Assembly: GCF_021151785.1 (NCBI RefSeq)
Contig: NZ_JAGKWP010000021.1
Span: 1 to 28,395, forward strand
Direction: 5' to 3'
DNA length: 28,395 nucleotides
Source: Flavobacterium sp.
GTDB lineage: Bacteria; Bacteroidota; Bacteroidia; Flavobacteriales; Flavobacteriaceae
Below, one piece after another: positions 8,651 to 15,828 of this stretch. How positions within the stretch are numbered: position 1 is the first letter of the stretch; the number at the start of each line of letters is the position of its first letter. The position numbers and the translations under genes are program-made. Under the pieces are notes generated by a model, which saw only the letters and a program-made list of their open reading frames with translations, did not search any database and had not been told where the DNA came from.

Positions 8651-9475
8651 ATGATGAAAAAACTATTCTCTTATATTATATTACTTTTAACTCTAACATT
8701 AATTAGTTGTGAAGATGTAGTTAATGTTGACTTAGCTAATGCGGCTCCCAAGATCGTAATTGACGCTTCAATTAAATGGCAAAAAGGAACAACAGGTAAT
8801 GAGCAAACCATCCGAATTACAACTACTGGGGATTACTACCAAAATACTGTCCCGGTAGTTAATGGTGCAATAGTTACAGTTGCAGACTCTAATGGAAACA
8901 TATTCAATTTTAATGAAGTTTCAGGCACAGGAAATTATGTTTGTACAAATTTCAATCCTATAGTTAACGAAACTTACACCTTGACAGTGGTAGCAAATGG
9001 AACAACATATACCGCTTCGGACAAACTTTATGCCGTACCTGAAATAACGACTATTTCTCAAAGAAATGATGCTGGTCTCACTGGGAATGATATTGAACTA
9101 AAATTTAACTTTCAAGACAATTCAACCGAAGAAAACTATTATTTAGAACAGTATCAAGTACCCTTTAAACCTTTCCCATTATACGGAGTATTAAATGATG
9201 AATTTACTAATGGAAACAACATGTTCTCTTTAATTTTTGATGAAGATTTTGAGAGTGGACAAAATATTCAATTCAGTTTACACGGTATTTCTAAAAGATA
9301 TTACTATTACATGAATATATTGATTAATGTGGCTGGAGGTTCAAGTAATGGTCCATTTGCTACACCACCTGCGACAGTAAGAGGAAACATTAGCAATCAA
9401 ACAAATCCAGATGATTATCCTTTAGGATACTTTAGACTATCAGAAATAGATGTAAGAAATTACACCATTCAATAA
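8651..9475 (+). CDS. DUF4249-family lipoprotein, partner of the receptor
   Basis: A 274-residue protein with a lipoprotein signal peptide. The hydrophobic run ends LTLISC, making Cys20 (or Cys19 if the second Met is used) the likely lipidated residue. The mature part opens EDVVNVDLANAAPKIVIDAS, typical of DUF4249, and is rich in Ser/Thr/Asn beta-strand sequence. DUF4249 proteins are regularly encoded after TonB-dependent receptors and are thought to sit at the outer membrane, perhaps helping ligand capture; no specific function is established that I know of. The ATG follows the receptor stop with no gap (TAAATGATG), implying translational coupling. Two adjacent ATG codons leave the exact start open by one residue. 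Confidence 0.85.
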   Translation: MMKKLFSYIILLLTLTLISCEDVVNVDLANAAPKIVIDASIKWQKGTTGNEQTIRITTTGDYYQNTVPVVNGAIVTVADSNGNIFNFNEVSGTGNYVCTNFNPIVNETYTLTVVANGTTYTASDKLYAVPEITTISQRNDAGLTGNDIELKFNFQDNSTEENYYLEQYQVPFKPFPLYGVLNDEFTNGNNMFSLIFDEDFESGQNIQFSLHGISKRYYYYMNILINVAGGSSNGPFATPPATVRGNISNQTNPDDYPLGYFRLSEIDVRNYTIQ

Positions 9476-9521
9476 ATCAAATTTGAAAAAATAAAATTAT
9501 CCGCCCTATTTAGGAAAATAC

Positions 9522-9529
9522 TATCTTTG
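9522..9529 (+). promoter_or_regulatory. -7 promoter element of thiamine pyrophosphokinase gene
   Basis: TATCTTTG is a perfect TAnnTTTG match 25 bases before the ATG at 9555. No good -33 element is seen at 17-23 bases upstream. Confidence 0.45.
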
Positions 9530-9554
9530 ACTGAACCAATTAAAAACCCTAAAA

Positions 9555-10217
9555 ATGTCTTCTCATCATATTGTTCGCGATGACCAAGAACCAGCATTAA
9601 TTATTGCTAATGGAGCCGCTTGTAGTGAAGAATTATTAGGACAACTATTGGAATGGTCTCCTTTTGTTGTGGTATTAGATAGCGCTATTGAACGAGTGTT
9701 AAGTTTAGGTATCAAAGTAGATGTCTTATTGGGAGATTTTGATCGAGAGTTTGATTCCTCTTATTACAAAGAAAAACACTTCCCCATAGAAATTATACAT
9801 ACTCCAGATCAAAACAAAACTGATTTAGAAAAAGCGCTAGATTACTTAATTGAAAAAGGACACCTAGCGGTTAACATTGTTTGGGCCACTGGAAAAAGAG
9901 CAGACCACACACTCGTCAATATTACGACTATTTGTAATTATAAAGCATTACTTAAAATTGTTATTTTCGACGATTATTCTAAGATTTTTTTACTACCCAA
10001 CCAATTTAAAAAATGGTACCCTAAAGACGCCATTCTATCTCTTATTCCTATTGGAACCGTAACTGGTATCTACTCAAAAAATTTATATTATCCCCTCGAA
10101 AATCACACACTAGAATTAGGAGTAAAAACAGGAAGTAGTAACCATGTAGCACAAGATGGCCTAGTCAGCATTAGTCACGAAAAAGGAAATTTACTACTCA
10201 TCGAAAGTTGGGAATAA
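9555..10217 (+). CDS. thiamine pyrophosphokinase (thiamine diphosphokinase)
   Basis: A 220-residue cytosolic enzyme that transfers pyrophosphate from ATP to thiamine, giving thiamine diphosphate. The family motifs are visible in order: ALIIANGA at 14-21, LLGDFDRE at 58-65 (the Asp-rich metal/ATP site), TPDQNKTDLEKAL at 83-95, and GKRADHTL at 113-120. The C-terminal beta-sandwich includes LELGVKTGSSNHV near 186-198, the usual region for thiamine binding. Length and order match the family. No other thiamine gene is nearby, so it probably serves salvage or a pathway encoded elsewhere. The gene has its own -7 element and no obvious terminator. Confidence 0.92.
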   Translation: MSSHHIVRDDQEPALIIANGAACSEELLGQLLEWSPFVVVLDSAIERVLSLGIKVDVLLGDFDREFDSSYYKEKHFPIEIIHTPDQNKTDLEKALDYLIEKGHLAVNIVWATGKRADHTLVNITTICNYKALLKIVIFDDYSKIFLLPNQFKKWYPKDAILSLIPIGTVTGIYSKNLYYPLENHTLELGVKTGSSNHVAQDGLVSISHEKGNLLLIESWE

Positions 10218-10250
10218 CTACTGATATTTAGATTAAATCCAAACTACATA

Positions 10251-10272
10251 AATTGTAATATTTGTTACAATT
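10251..10272 (+). promoter_or_regulatory. 22-bp palindrome resembling a Crp/Fnr-family operator
   Basis: AATTGTAA and TTACAATT are perfect inverted arms around a six-base spacer. The core TGTAA-N6-TTACA has the geometry of Crp/Fnr-superfamily sites (compare TGTGA-N6-TCACA). Its centre is about 40 bases upstream of the likely transcription start, judged from a near -7 element TTACTTTG at 10291-10298. That is the position expected for an activator touching polymerase at a class II site. It stands before the thioredoxin-ApbE-DUF4266-DUF3570 operon. The palindrome is seen directly; the regulator is inferred. Confidence 0.5.
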
Positions 10273-10313
10273 TCAAAACCTTTTTTTCGTTTACTTTGAA
10301 TAAAGTTAAAGAA

Positions 10314-10736
10314 ATGAAAAAAATCATTGCATTATTAGTAATTTTTTCTAGTTTCAGTTTTGCACAGCAAACAGAAACTTTTGCATATAAATTAGAGCAA
10401 GCAAAAAAAGAACATAAAAAAATAATGCTCTATTTTTCTGGTTCTGATTGGTGTGCACCTTGCATTAAGTTTAAAAAATTCATTATTCAAACAGAAGAAT
10501 TTCAAGCTTTTGCAAAAACAGAATTAATTATCTACAACGCCGATTTTCCTAGGCAATCTAAAAATAAGCTAGCAAAAGAAGTAGAAAAGGAGAACGAAGC
10601 TTTGGCTGAAAAATACAATTCAAAAGGGTTATTCCCATTAATAATTATTTTGAATGAAGAGGGAAAAGTTATCAAAAAATGGGAAGAATACCCAAAAGAG
10701 ACCTTATCTGAATTTATAGAAAAATTGAAAAGTTAA
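10314..10736 (+). CDS. secreted thioredoxin-fold protein
   Basis: A 140-residue protein with a signal peptide (residues 1-17, ending SFA) and a thioredoxin-like domain. The motif FSGSDWCAPCIKFKK contains the redox pair CAPC at 47-50, and a later stretch has the KGLFPLIIIL cis-proline strand. It is of the Thioredoxin_7/DUF255-like type that begins with a lysine-rich helix before the active site. It should act in the periplasm, probably as a thiol reductant or disulfide carrier. The ATG at 10314 was preferred to an upstream in-frame TTG because it starts exactly at the signal peptide. The stop overlaps the next start (TAATG), so it is cotranslated with apbE. A role for the Cys-rich DUF4266 lipoprotein two genes on is an obvious hypothesis. 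Confidence 0.85.
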   Translation: MKKIIALLVIFSSFSFAQQTETFAYKLEQAKKEHKKIMLYFSGSDWCAPCIKFKKFIIQTEEFQAFAKTELIIYNADFPRQSKNKLAKEVEKENEALAEKYNSKGLFPLIIILNEEGKVIKKWEEYPKETLSEFIEKLKS

Positions 10737-11656
10737 TGATTTACAAAAAAAATCTGAGATTGATGGGAAATCGATTTGAGATTTCTGTTGTAAGTGACAA
10801 TGAAGATTGGGCTTACAATAAAATTGATTTAGCCATTGCTGAAATTCAGCGAATTGAAAAACTTCTCACAACTTTTTCCGAGGATAGTGTAACTTATCAA
10901 ATCAATGAAAACGCTGGAATAGAAGCTGTACAAGTCCCTCAAGAAGTATATGATTTAATTTTTAGATGTCAAATGCTATCCAAAATGACACAAGGTGCAT
11001 TTGACATTAGTTATGGCAGCATAGACAAACGTTTTTGGAATTTTGATTTAAACATGAAAGAACTACCAAATGAAGAAACTGCCAAAAAAACAGTAGAGTT
11101 AATCAATTACAAAAATATCATTTTAAATCCAAATGACACAAGTGTGTTCTTAAAAGAAAAAGGCATGCGCGTTGGTTTTGGTGGCATTGGGAAAGGATAT
11201 GCCGCTGAAAGAGCTAAAAAAATATTAATAGAAAATGGTGTAACAAGTGGAATAGTAAATGCTGCTGGTGATTTAACAACTTGGGGATATCAAGAAAACG
11301 GAGCAGCTTGGACGATAGGTATAGCAGACCCAAATAAAAAAGAAGCTTTATTTTCTACATTTAAAATCACCAATACATCAGTAGCCACATCAGGGAATTA
11401 TGAAAAATTTGTCATTATAGGAGGAAAAAAATATTCGCACACTATAAATCCTAAAACAGGTTATCCCATTAGCGGTATAAAAAGTGTAACGATTATTGCA
11501 GAAAATGCAGAAATAGCCGATGCCTTAGCTACTCCAGTAACTGTTATGGGAATTGAAGTTGGCTTAGACTTTATTAATCAATTACCTAACATAGGCTGTA
11601 TTATTATAGATGATTTCGACCAAATATATCATTCCAAAAACATTAAACTTTCATAA
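10736..11656 (+). CDS. apbE: ApbE-family FAD:protein FMN transferase
   Basis: A 306-residue protein with the ApbE motifs: MGNRFEISVV at 10-19 (usual MGT), GGIGKGYAAERA at 149-160, NAAGDL at 175-180, SHTINPKTGYPI at 234-245 and ADALATPVTVMG at 261-272. ApbE enzymes use FAD to attach FMN through a phosphoester to Thr or Ser of extracytoplasmic redox proteins. Oddly, there is no signal peptide or lipobox: the family domain begins almost at residue 5, although the neighbours are exported. The start overlaps the thioredoxin stop by one base, so no upstream extension is likely. No classical flavin-acceptor protein (NqrC, RnfG, FMN-bind domain) is encoded nearby; the operon partners are DUF4266 and DUF3570 proteins. 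Confidence 0.93.
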   Translation: MIYKKNLRLMGNRFEISVVSDNEDWAYNKIDLAIAEIQRIEKLLTTFSEDSVTYQINENAGIEAVQVPQEVYDLIFRCQMLSKMTQGAFDISYGSIDKRFWNFDLNMKELPNEETAKKTVELINYKNIILNPNDTSVFLKEKGMRVGFGGIGKGYAAERAKKILIENGVTSGIVNAAGDLTTWGYQENGAAWTIGIADPNKKEALFSTFKITNTSVATSGNYEKFVIIGGKKYSHTINPKTGYPISGIKSVTIIAENAEIADALATPVTVMGIEVGLDFINQLPNIGCIIIDDFDQIYHSKNIKLS

Positions 11657-11657
11657 A

Positions 11658-11864
11658 ATGAAAAGAATAGTAGCAGTGTTCGCTTTACTAACCTTAGTTA
11701 GTTGTGCTGAAGTAAAAGAATATCAAAAATCAAAAATAAACGACTCGGATATGGAGCTAAGCGCAAGAAAATCAGAGAAATTTGAAAACACCTTTATGCT
11801 CTATCGCGAAGCAAGTTCAGGCGCCAATGGCGGAAAAACAGGTGGAGGTTGTGGTTGTAACTAA
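11658..11864 (+). CDS. DUF4266-type small lipoprotein with Gly/Cys tail
   Basis: A 68-residue protein. Its signal peptide ends LTLVSC, so Cys16 is the predicted lipidated first residue, leaving a mature chain of only 53 residues. The middle is charged (VKEYQKSKINDSDMELS), and the C-terminus is EASSGANGGKTGGGCGCN, with a Gly-rich tail and a CxC pair. This matches what I know of DUF4266, short lipoproteins encoded with DUF3570, ApbE and thioredoxin genes. The ATG at 11658 was chosen because it begins the lipoprotein signal; an in-frame upstream extension overlapping apbE would destroy it. The function is unknown. The tail could bind metal or be modified. Confidence 0.85.
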   Translation: MKRIVAVFALLTLVSCAEVKEYQKSKINDSDMELSARKSEKFENTFMLYREASSGANGGKTGGGCGCN

Positions 11865-11878
11865 TTGATTAAATAATC

Positions 11879-13087
11879 ATGAAAAGAAAAGTATTTACAG
11901 CCGCTTTTTTAGCCTTTCTTTTAGGTCACAAAGCAAAAGCCCAAGAAACCACAACGGATAGTTCTGCCTATAAAAAAACAAAACTGAAAATAGAAGAAGT
12001 TAATTTTATTTCCAGTTACTATACACAAGACGGCAATAATTCAGCCGTTACTGGAGGAAGAGGAACGGAAAAACTAACAGATGTGGCAACCACTTTGGAC
12101 ATCAAAGTATCTAGACGAGATAAAAAAAACAGAAAACAACTATATGGATTTGAATTAGGAGTTGACTCATACACTTCGGCTTCTTCTGACAAAATTGATC
12201 CAAACACGGTTACTTCTGCTTCTTATCAAGACGTACGTGTATATCCTTCTTTAAGTTTTAGTTCTGAAAATGAGGAAAAAAGACAAATTTTTTCATCAGG
12301 CGTTTCAGCTTCAACTGAATTTGACTATTTCTCATTGGGAGCCAATTTAGGTTACACCAAATATTCCAAAAATAAAAATACCGAATTCAATGTGAAAGGA
12401 ATGGCATTTTTTGACACTTGGAAAATCATCTTACCTATTGAACTTCGAAATAATCCAAACCCTAATTACAAACAAGGAGACTTGAAACCACGAACTTCCT
12501 ATAATCTAGGACTTACTCTTTCACAAGTGATGAATCGAAATTTTCAAATAGCTTTTTTAGTAGATATAGGATACCAAGAAGGACTATTAGCAACCAAATT
12601 TAATCGCGTATATTTCAATGATCCTGGAGCTACTGTGAAATCTGAAAACTTACCCGATACCCGATTTAAATTACCTGTAGGAATGCGTGCCAATTATTTC
12701 TTAGGAGATCATTTTATTTTAAGAACATTTTATCGTTACTATTGGGACAACTGGAACATTAACTCGCATACAATAAACATTGAGCCAACGATAAAACTAA
12801 CGGCTTTTTCGTCTCTTTCAATTCCATATCGTTATTATACACAAACAGCCGCTAAGTATTTTCAACCTATATTTCAACATAATCTAGCAGATGAATTCTT
12901 TACCAGTGACTTTGATTTATCTGCCTTCTCTAGTAATATGATTGGTTTAGGATACAAAATGGTAGATCATAACAAAGGATTATTTAATGTAAAACGAATC
13001 AATAGTTTAGAAGTCCGCTATGGATTCTACAATCGAAATAATGGATTATCCTCACATATTATAACACTAGCTATGAAGTTTAAATAA
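11879..13087 (+). CDS. DUF3570-family predicted outer-membrane protein
   Basis: A 402-residue protein with a signal peptide (cleavage near KAKAQ, residue 23), followed by alternating hydrophobic/polar strands with many aromatic residues (YRYYWDNW, YGFYNRN), ending LAMKFK. This is consistent with a beta-barrel in the outer membrane. It matches DUF3570, whose members follow DUF4266 genes; the IEEVNFISSYYTQDGNNSAV region near residues 38-57 is typical. It is the last gene of the four-gene operon, starting 14 bases after the DUF4266 stop, and ends at a strong terminator. A possible role is outer-membrane anchoring or export of the DUF4266 product, but no function is known to me. Confidence 0.85.
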   Translation: MKRKVFTAAFLAFLLGHKAKAQETTTDSSAYKKTKLKIEEVNFISSYYTQDGNNSAVTGGRGTEKLTDVATTLDIKVSRRDKKNRKQLYGFELGVDSYTSASSDKIDPNTVTSASYQDVRVYPSLSFSSENEEKRQIFSSGVSASTEFDYFSLGANLGYTKYSKNKNTEFNVKGMAFFDTWKIILPIELRNNPNPNYKQGDLKPRTSYNLGLTLSQVMNRNFQIAFLVDIGYQEGLLATKFNRVYFNDPGATVKSENLPDTRFKLPVGMRANYFLGDHFILRTFYRYYWDNWNINSHTINIEPTIKLTAFSSLSIPYRYYTQTAAKYFQPIFQHNLADEFFTSDFDLSAFSSNMIGLGYKMVDHNKGLFNVKRINSLEVRYGFYNRNNGLSSHIITLAMKFK

Positions 13088-13094
13088 AAAAACT

Positions 13095-13128
13095 AAAAGC
13101 GATTTCTCTCTTGAAATCGCTTTTTTGT
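13095..13128 (+). terminator. intrinsic terminator after the DUF3570 gene
   Basis: Perfect arms AAAAGCGATTTC and GAAATCGCTTTT with a TCTCTT loop and a T run. It closes the four-gene ApbE operon. Confidence 0.88.
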
Positions 13129-13189
13129 TAATTTCCTATACCTATTAGAAACAATAAAAAACGTCCTGTGGTTCGAGTATTTTTATTGA

Positions 13190-13280
13190 TATCCTTATCT
13201 TTACATCTTAAATTAAAGCTCAAAACCTGCTATCCGTTTTATCATAAGGATACCGCTACTATTAATAGCTAAAACAAACG
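13190..13280 (+). promoter_or_regulatory. leader with nested inverted repeats before the 13297 gene
   Basis: TATCCTTAT (13190-13198) is exactly complementary to ATAAGGATA (13244-13252), and a TCCGTTT/AAACGGA pair flanks the second arm. A weak -7 like TATCTTTA overlaps at 13196-13203. It could be a structured leader or a pair of operator half-sites. I recognise no known riboswitch. Confidence 0.3.
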
Positions 13281-13296
13281 GAATAATAACAAAACA

Positions 13297-14118
13297 ATGG
13301 AAAAAATTCAACTTACCGAATTCAAAAAAATAAAAGGAATTCAGGCTGCATCAGGGCTACTATTTAGCAAAGAAGTTCTTTTTATCATTTCCGACAATAG
13401 TTCATTTTTGTACCAATATGTGTTAGATAAAGATCTTTTATTAAAGTTTCCATTAGTCAAAGAAGCACAAGAAAAAATAGCTAAAAAAAACAAACCTGAT
13501 TTAGAAGCAATTACTTCTTATGGTAATCAATTATTTTTATTTGGATCAGGATCTACTGAAAATAGAAACATGATGTTTACACTAGACCTAACCAATGACC
13601 AATTACAAATAAAGGATTTATCTAAACTCTATAATTTTCTTAAAAACATTGCCCAATTAGAAGGTGACGAATTAAACATTGAAGGTGCCATTTGTGTGGA
13701 CAAAACCATGTATTTATTTCAACGTGGCAATGGACAAAATAGTAAAAATGGTATTTTTATTGTTCCAGACAGTCAAGACAAGCAAATTCAATATTTCCCA
13801 TTATCCTTACCTTCCCTTGATGATGTAGAATGTACTTTTACTGATGCCATTTTAGTAAATGAACACATATATTTCTTAGCAACCGCCGAAAACACTATTT
13901 CAACATTTGAAGACGGTGAAATACTAGGAAGCATTTTAGGTAAAATTAATTTCCAAACTTTTGAGTTAGAAGACGTAATTTTACTATCAGAAAACAAAAA
14001 ATTTGAGGGAATTACTTTGTTTCAACAAAATGATACAACCATCAGTTTTTTACTTTGTGAAGATACAGATAAAGAGGTAGAATATACTATTTTATACCAA
14101 TTAATTATCAAGAAATGA
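13297..14118 (+). CDS. hypothetical beta-propeller-like protein, possibly DUF6929
   Basis: A 273-residue protein without signal peptide or membrane segment, so probably cytosolic. It reads as repeated beta-blades: short hydrophobic strands alternate with turns, for example LFIISDNSSFLYQYVL, AITSYGNQLFLFGSGSTENR, GAICVDKTMYLFQRG, and DAILVNEHIYFLATAE. The LFGSGST-ENR motif and overall pattern suggest the DUF6929 family, but I hold that only loosely. No catalytic motif is recognised. It is flanked by terminators on both sides and so stands alone. Confidence 0.7.
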   Translation: MEKIQLTEFKKIKGIQAASGLLFSKEVLFIISDNSSFLYQYVLDKDLLLKFPLVKEAQEKIAKKNKPDLEAITSYGNQLFLFGSGSTENRNMMFTLDLTNDQLQIKDLSKLYNFLKNIAQLEGDELNIEGAICVDKTMYLFQRGNGQNSKNGIFIVPDSQDKQIQYFPLSLPSLDDVECTFTDAILVNEHIYFLATAENTISTFEDGEILGSILGKINFQTFELEDVILLSENKKFEGITLFQQNDTTISFLLCEDTDKEVEYTILYQLIIKK

Positions 14119-14157
14119 AAACGAAGTAAACACGAACCTTTCATTTTATTCCTATAT

Positions 14158-14197
14158 TTATAATCGTAAGTTTAATCACCTACGATTATTTTTTTTA
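14158..14197 (+). terminator. intrinsic terminator after the 13297 gene
   Basis: ATAATCGTA and TACGATTAT are perfect nine-base arms with a 12-base loop, followed by eight T residues. It lies about 40 bases after the stop. Confidence 0.8.
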
Positions 14198-14290
14198 AAT
14201 AATTTAAACGCATTCCAACCTTTTACAAAAAAAAAGCATCTATAGAAGAAAGGTTCAACAAGAAACAATGAAATTTAAAAATTAGATATT

Positions 14291-14298
14291 TAATTTTG
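14291..14298 (+). promoter_or_regulatory. -7 promoter element of the ECF sigma gene
   Basis: TAATTTTG matches TAnnTTTG perfectly, 29 bases before the ATG. No TTG is found at the usual -33 distance, which may mean use of an activator or another sigma factor. Confidence 0.4.
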
Positions 14299-14327
14299 AA
14301 TTTGACATTGATACTGCTATTGAGAAT

Positions 14328-14864
14328 ATGATAGATAAAAAACTAATACATGCTTGTAAAAAACAACAACGGGAAGCACAACGACAAGTCTACGAACTAC
14401 TAGTCAAAAAGTTGTATTACACCTGTTCAAGGTATTTAAAAAAAGAAGAAGAAATTGAAGAAGCCATGGCCGATGCTTTTTTTACCATTTTTACAAAAAT
14501 AGACCAATTAAAAGATGAGAATGCCTTTGAAGGTTGGGCTAAAAAAATTGCCGTCAATCATTGTTTGATGCAATTGAAGAAAAAAGTGAATTTTAATTTA
14601 TACTTAGAAGATGTCTCTATTCAAGTTCAGCCTCTAACTGAAGAAATGGCTGATTTGGAGGAGGAAGATTTACTTAACTTGTTGAACTATCTGCCTGAAG
14701 GGAGCAAAACAGTTTTCATTTTATTTATTATAGAAGGTTTTGGTCATAAAGAAATAGCAGATCAACTTAACATTTCTGAGGGCACCTCAAAATCACAATT
14801 AAATGTTGCTAAAACGAAACTAAAAGAATTAGTAAACATATTGTATTATCAAAAGGCTAAGTAA
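14328..14864 (+). CDS. ECF-type RNA polymerase sigma factor (sigma-70 family)
   Basis: A 178-residue protein with two sigma domains. Region 2 covers about residues 10-88: QRQVYELLVKKLYYTCSRYL, then EEAMADAFFTIFTKIDQ, which recognises the -10 element. Region 4 covers about 118-172 with the helix-turn-helix GHKEIADQLNISEGTSKSQL at 139-158, for the -35 element. There is no region 1.1 or region 3, as expected for ECF sigma factors. It is followed after 19 bases by an anti-sigma-like membrane protein, so the pair probably forms one regulatory unit. The sequence does not tell the target genes. Confidence 0.92.
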   Translation: MIDKKLIHACKKQQREAQRQVYELLVKKLYYTCSRYLKKEEEIEEAMADAFFTIFTKIDQLKDENAFEGWAKKIAVNHCLMQLKKKVNFNLYLEDVSIQVQPLTEEMADLEEEDLLNLLNYLPEGSKTVFILFIIEGFGHKEIADQLNISEGTSKSQLNVAKTKLKELVNILYYQKAK

Positions 14865-14883
14865 TAACTTGAAAAAAAAAGAG

Positions 14884-15828
14884 ATGAATATAGAAGATAA
14901 AATATATAAAAAAATGCAACAAGCTTCCGAAAAGGGAGAAAAAGACTTTCTATCCGTAGATAAGTTATGGAATAGAGTGGAAGAAAAACTAGACACCCAA
15001 GTAATAATTAAAAGGAAAAATACTTGGCAAAAAATTGCTGTAGCGGCATCAATAGCTTTATTAGGAACGCTAATATATATTTTTACGTTGGAAAAAGAAA
15101 ATCTAAAAAAAGAACAAAATGTACCAAAAGTAGATTCCAATGAAATCATAGTTTCAACAGATTCGACTGAAAAATTAATTAGAAAAGTAAAAGAAAATGT
15201 AGCCTTAGAAACTCAAAAAGATAAAAAAAGTAACACTGAAATTTTATCTAATACTTATTCGGAATTTTCTACTAGTAAAATTGAAAAACAAGTTGAAGCA
15301 TCAAAAATTAATCTTCAACCTTCTAAAGATGTCTATTTGAATTTAAACAGTACTATTAATAATTTTTCAAATATGGCTTCAACTAACAATAATTATATTT
15401 TAAAAGGCAAAGTATTTGATGCAATAGAAGTCAATATGAATCAAAATGTTAATTATGAACTAAAAGAAGCTGATAAAAAAATAGAAATTCCTACTTCACC
15501 TCTTTTAGTTATAGATGGAAAAGCAATCAAAAACAAGTATTCTAATGACAATATTGAAGCCTCAAGTGAACAAATAAAAGAAGATGAAGACGTTGAAACC
15601 GTAATTGTATTAAAGGAACCTTTATACATCATTAATGGAATGGAATATACGGAAGAATCCTTATTTGGAAAGAACCCAACTAGTCCATATGCACCATTAA
15701 ACAAACAAAAAATTAAGTCGGTCGAAGTTTTACAAGCTCCAGAAGCCCAAGCAAGATTTGGAGAAAAAGGAAAAAAAGGAGTTGTTATCATCACGACTAA
15801 AAACGGGAAGTTTACTAAAAAGTATTGA
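14884..15828 (+). CDS. anti-sigma-like membrane protein with TonB-plug-like C-terminal domain
   Basis: A 314-residue protein from the ATG at 14884; an in-frame TTG at 14869 would add five residues and is less likely. Residues 1-45 (DKLWNRVEEKLD) look like the cytoplasmic part of small Bacteroidota anti-sigma proteins. One membrane helix spans about 48-67. A Lys/Glu/Ser/Asn-rich periplasmic linker follows. The C-terminus has two plug-like openings, PLLVIDGKAI at 206-215 and PLYIINGMEY at 246-255. After the second come IKSVEVLQAPEAQARFGEKG and GVVIITTKNG, closely like the plug segment of SusC-type receptors and of some M56/BlaR1-like proteins. The role as anti-sigma factor is inferred from the upstream sigma gene and the topology. 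Confidence 0.72.
   Translation: MNIEDKIYKKMQQASEKGEKDFLSVDKLWNRVEEKLDTQVIIKRKNTWQKIAVAASIALLGTLIYIFTLEKENLKKEQNVPKVDSNEIIVSTDSTEKLIRKVKENVALETQKDKKSNTEILSNTYSEFSTSKIEKQVEASKINLQPSKDVYLNLNSTINNFSNMASTNNNYILKGKVFDAIEVNMNQNVNYELKEADKKIEIPTSPLLVIDGKAIKNKYSNDNIEASSEQIKEDEDVETVIVLKEPLYIINGMEYTEESLFGKNPTSPYAPLNKQKIKSVEVLQAPEAQARFGEKGKKGVVIITTKNGKFTKKY

Noticed and set aside
6269..9475. Polysaccharide utilisation locus (SusC/SusD)
   Set aside because: The lipoprotein reads as DUF4249, not SusD, and no glycoside hydrolase or regulator gene is near.
11805..11830. SSGANG in the DUF4266 protein as a standard ApbE flavin-attachment site
   Set aside because: The acceptor position holds Asn, which cannot form the phosphoester; kept only as a near-motif.
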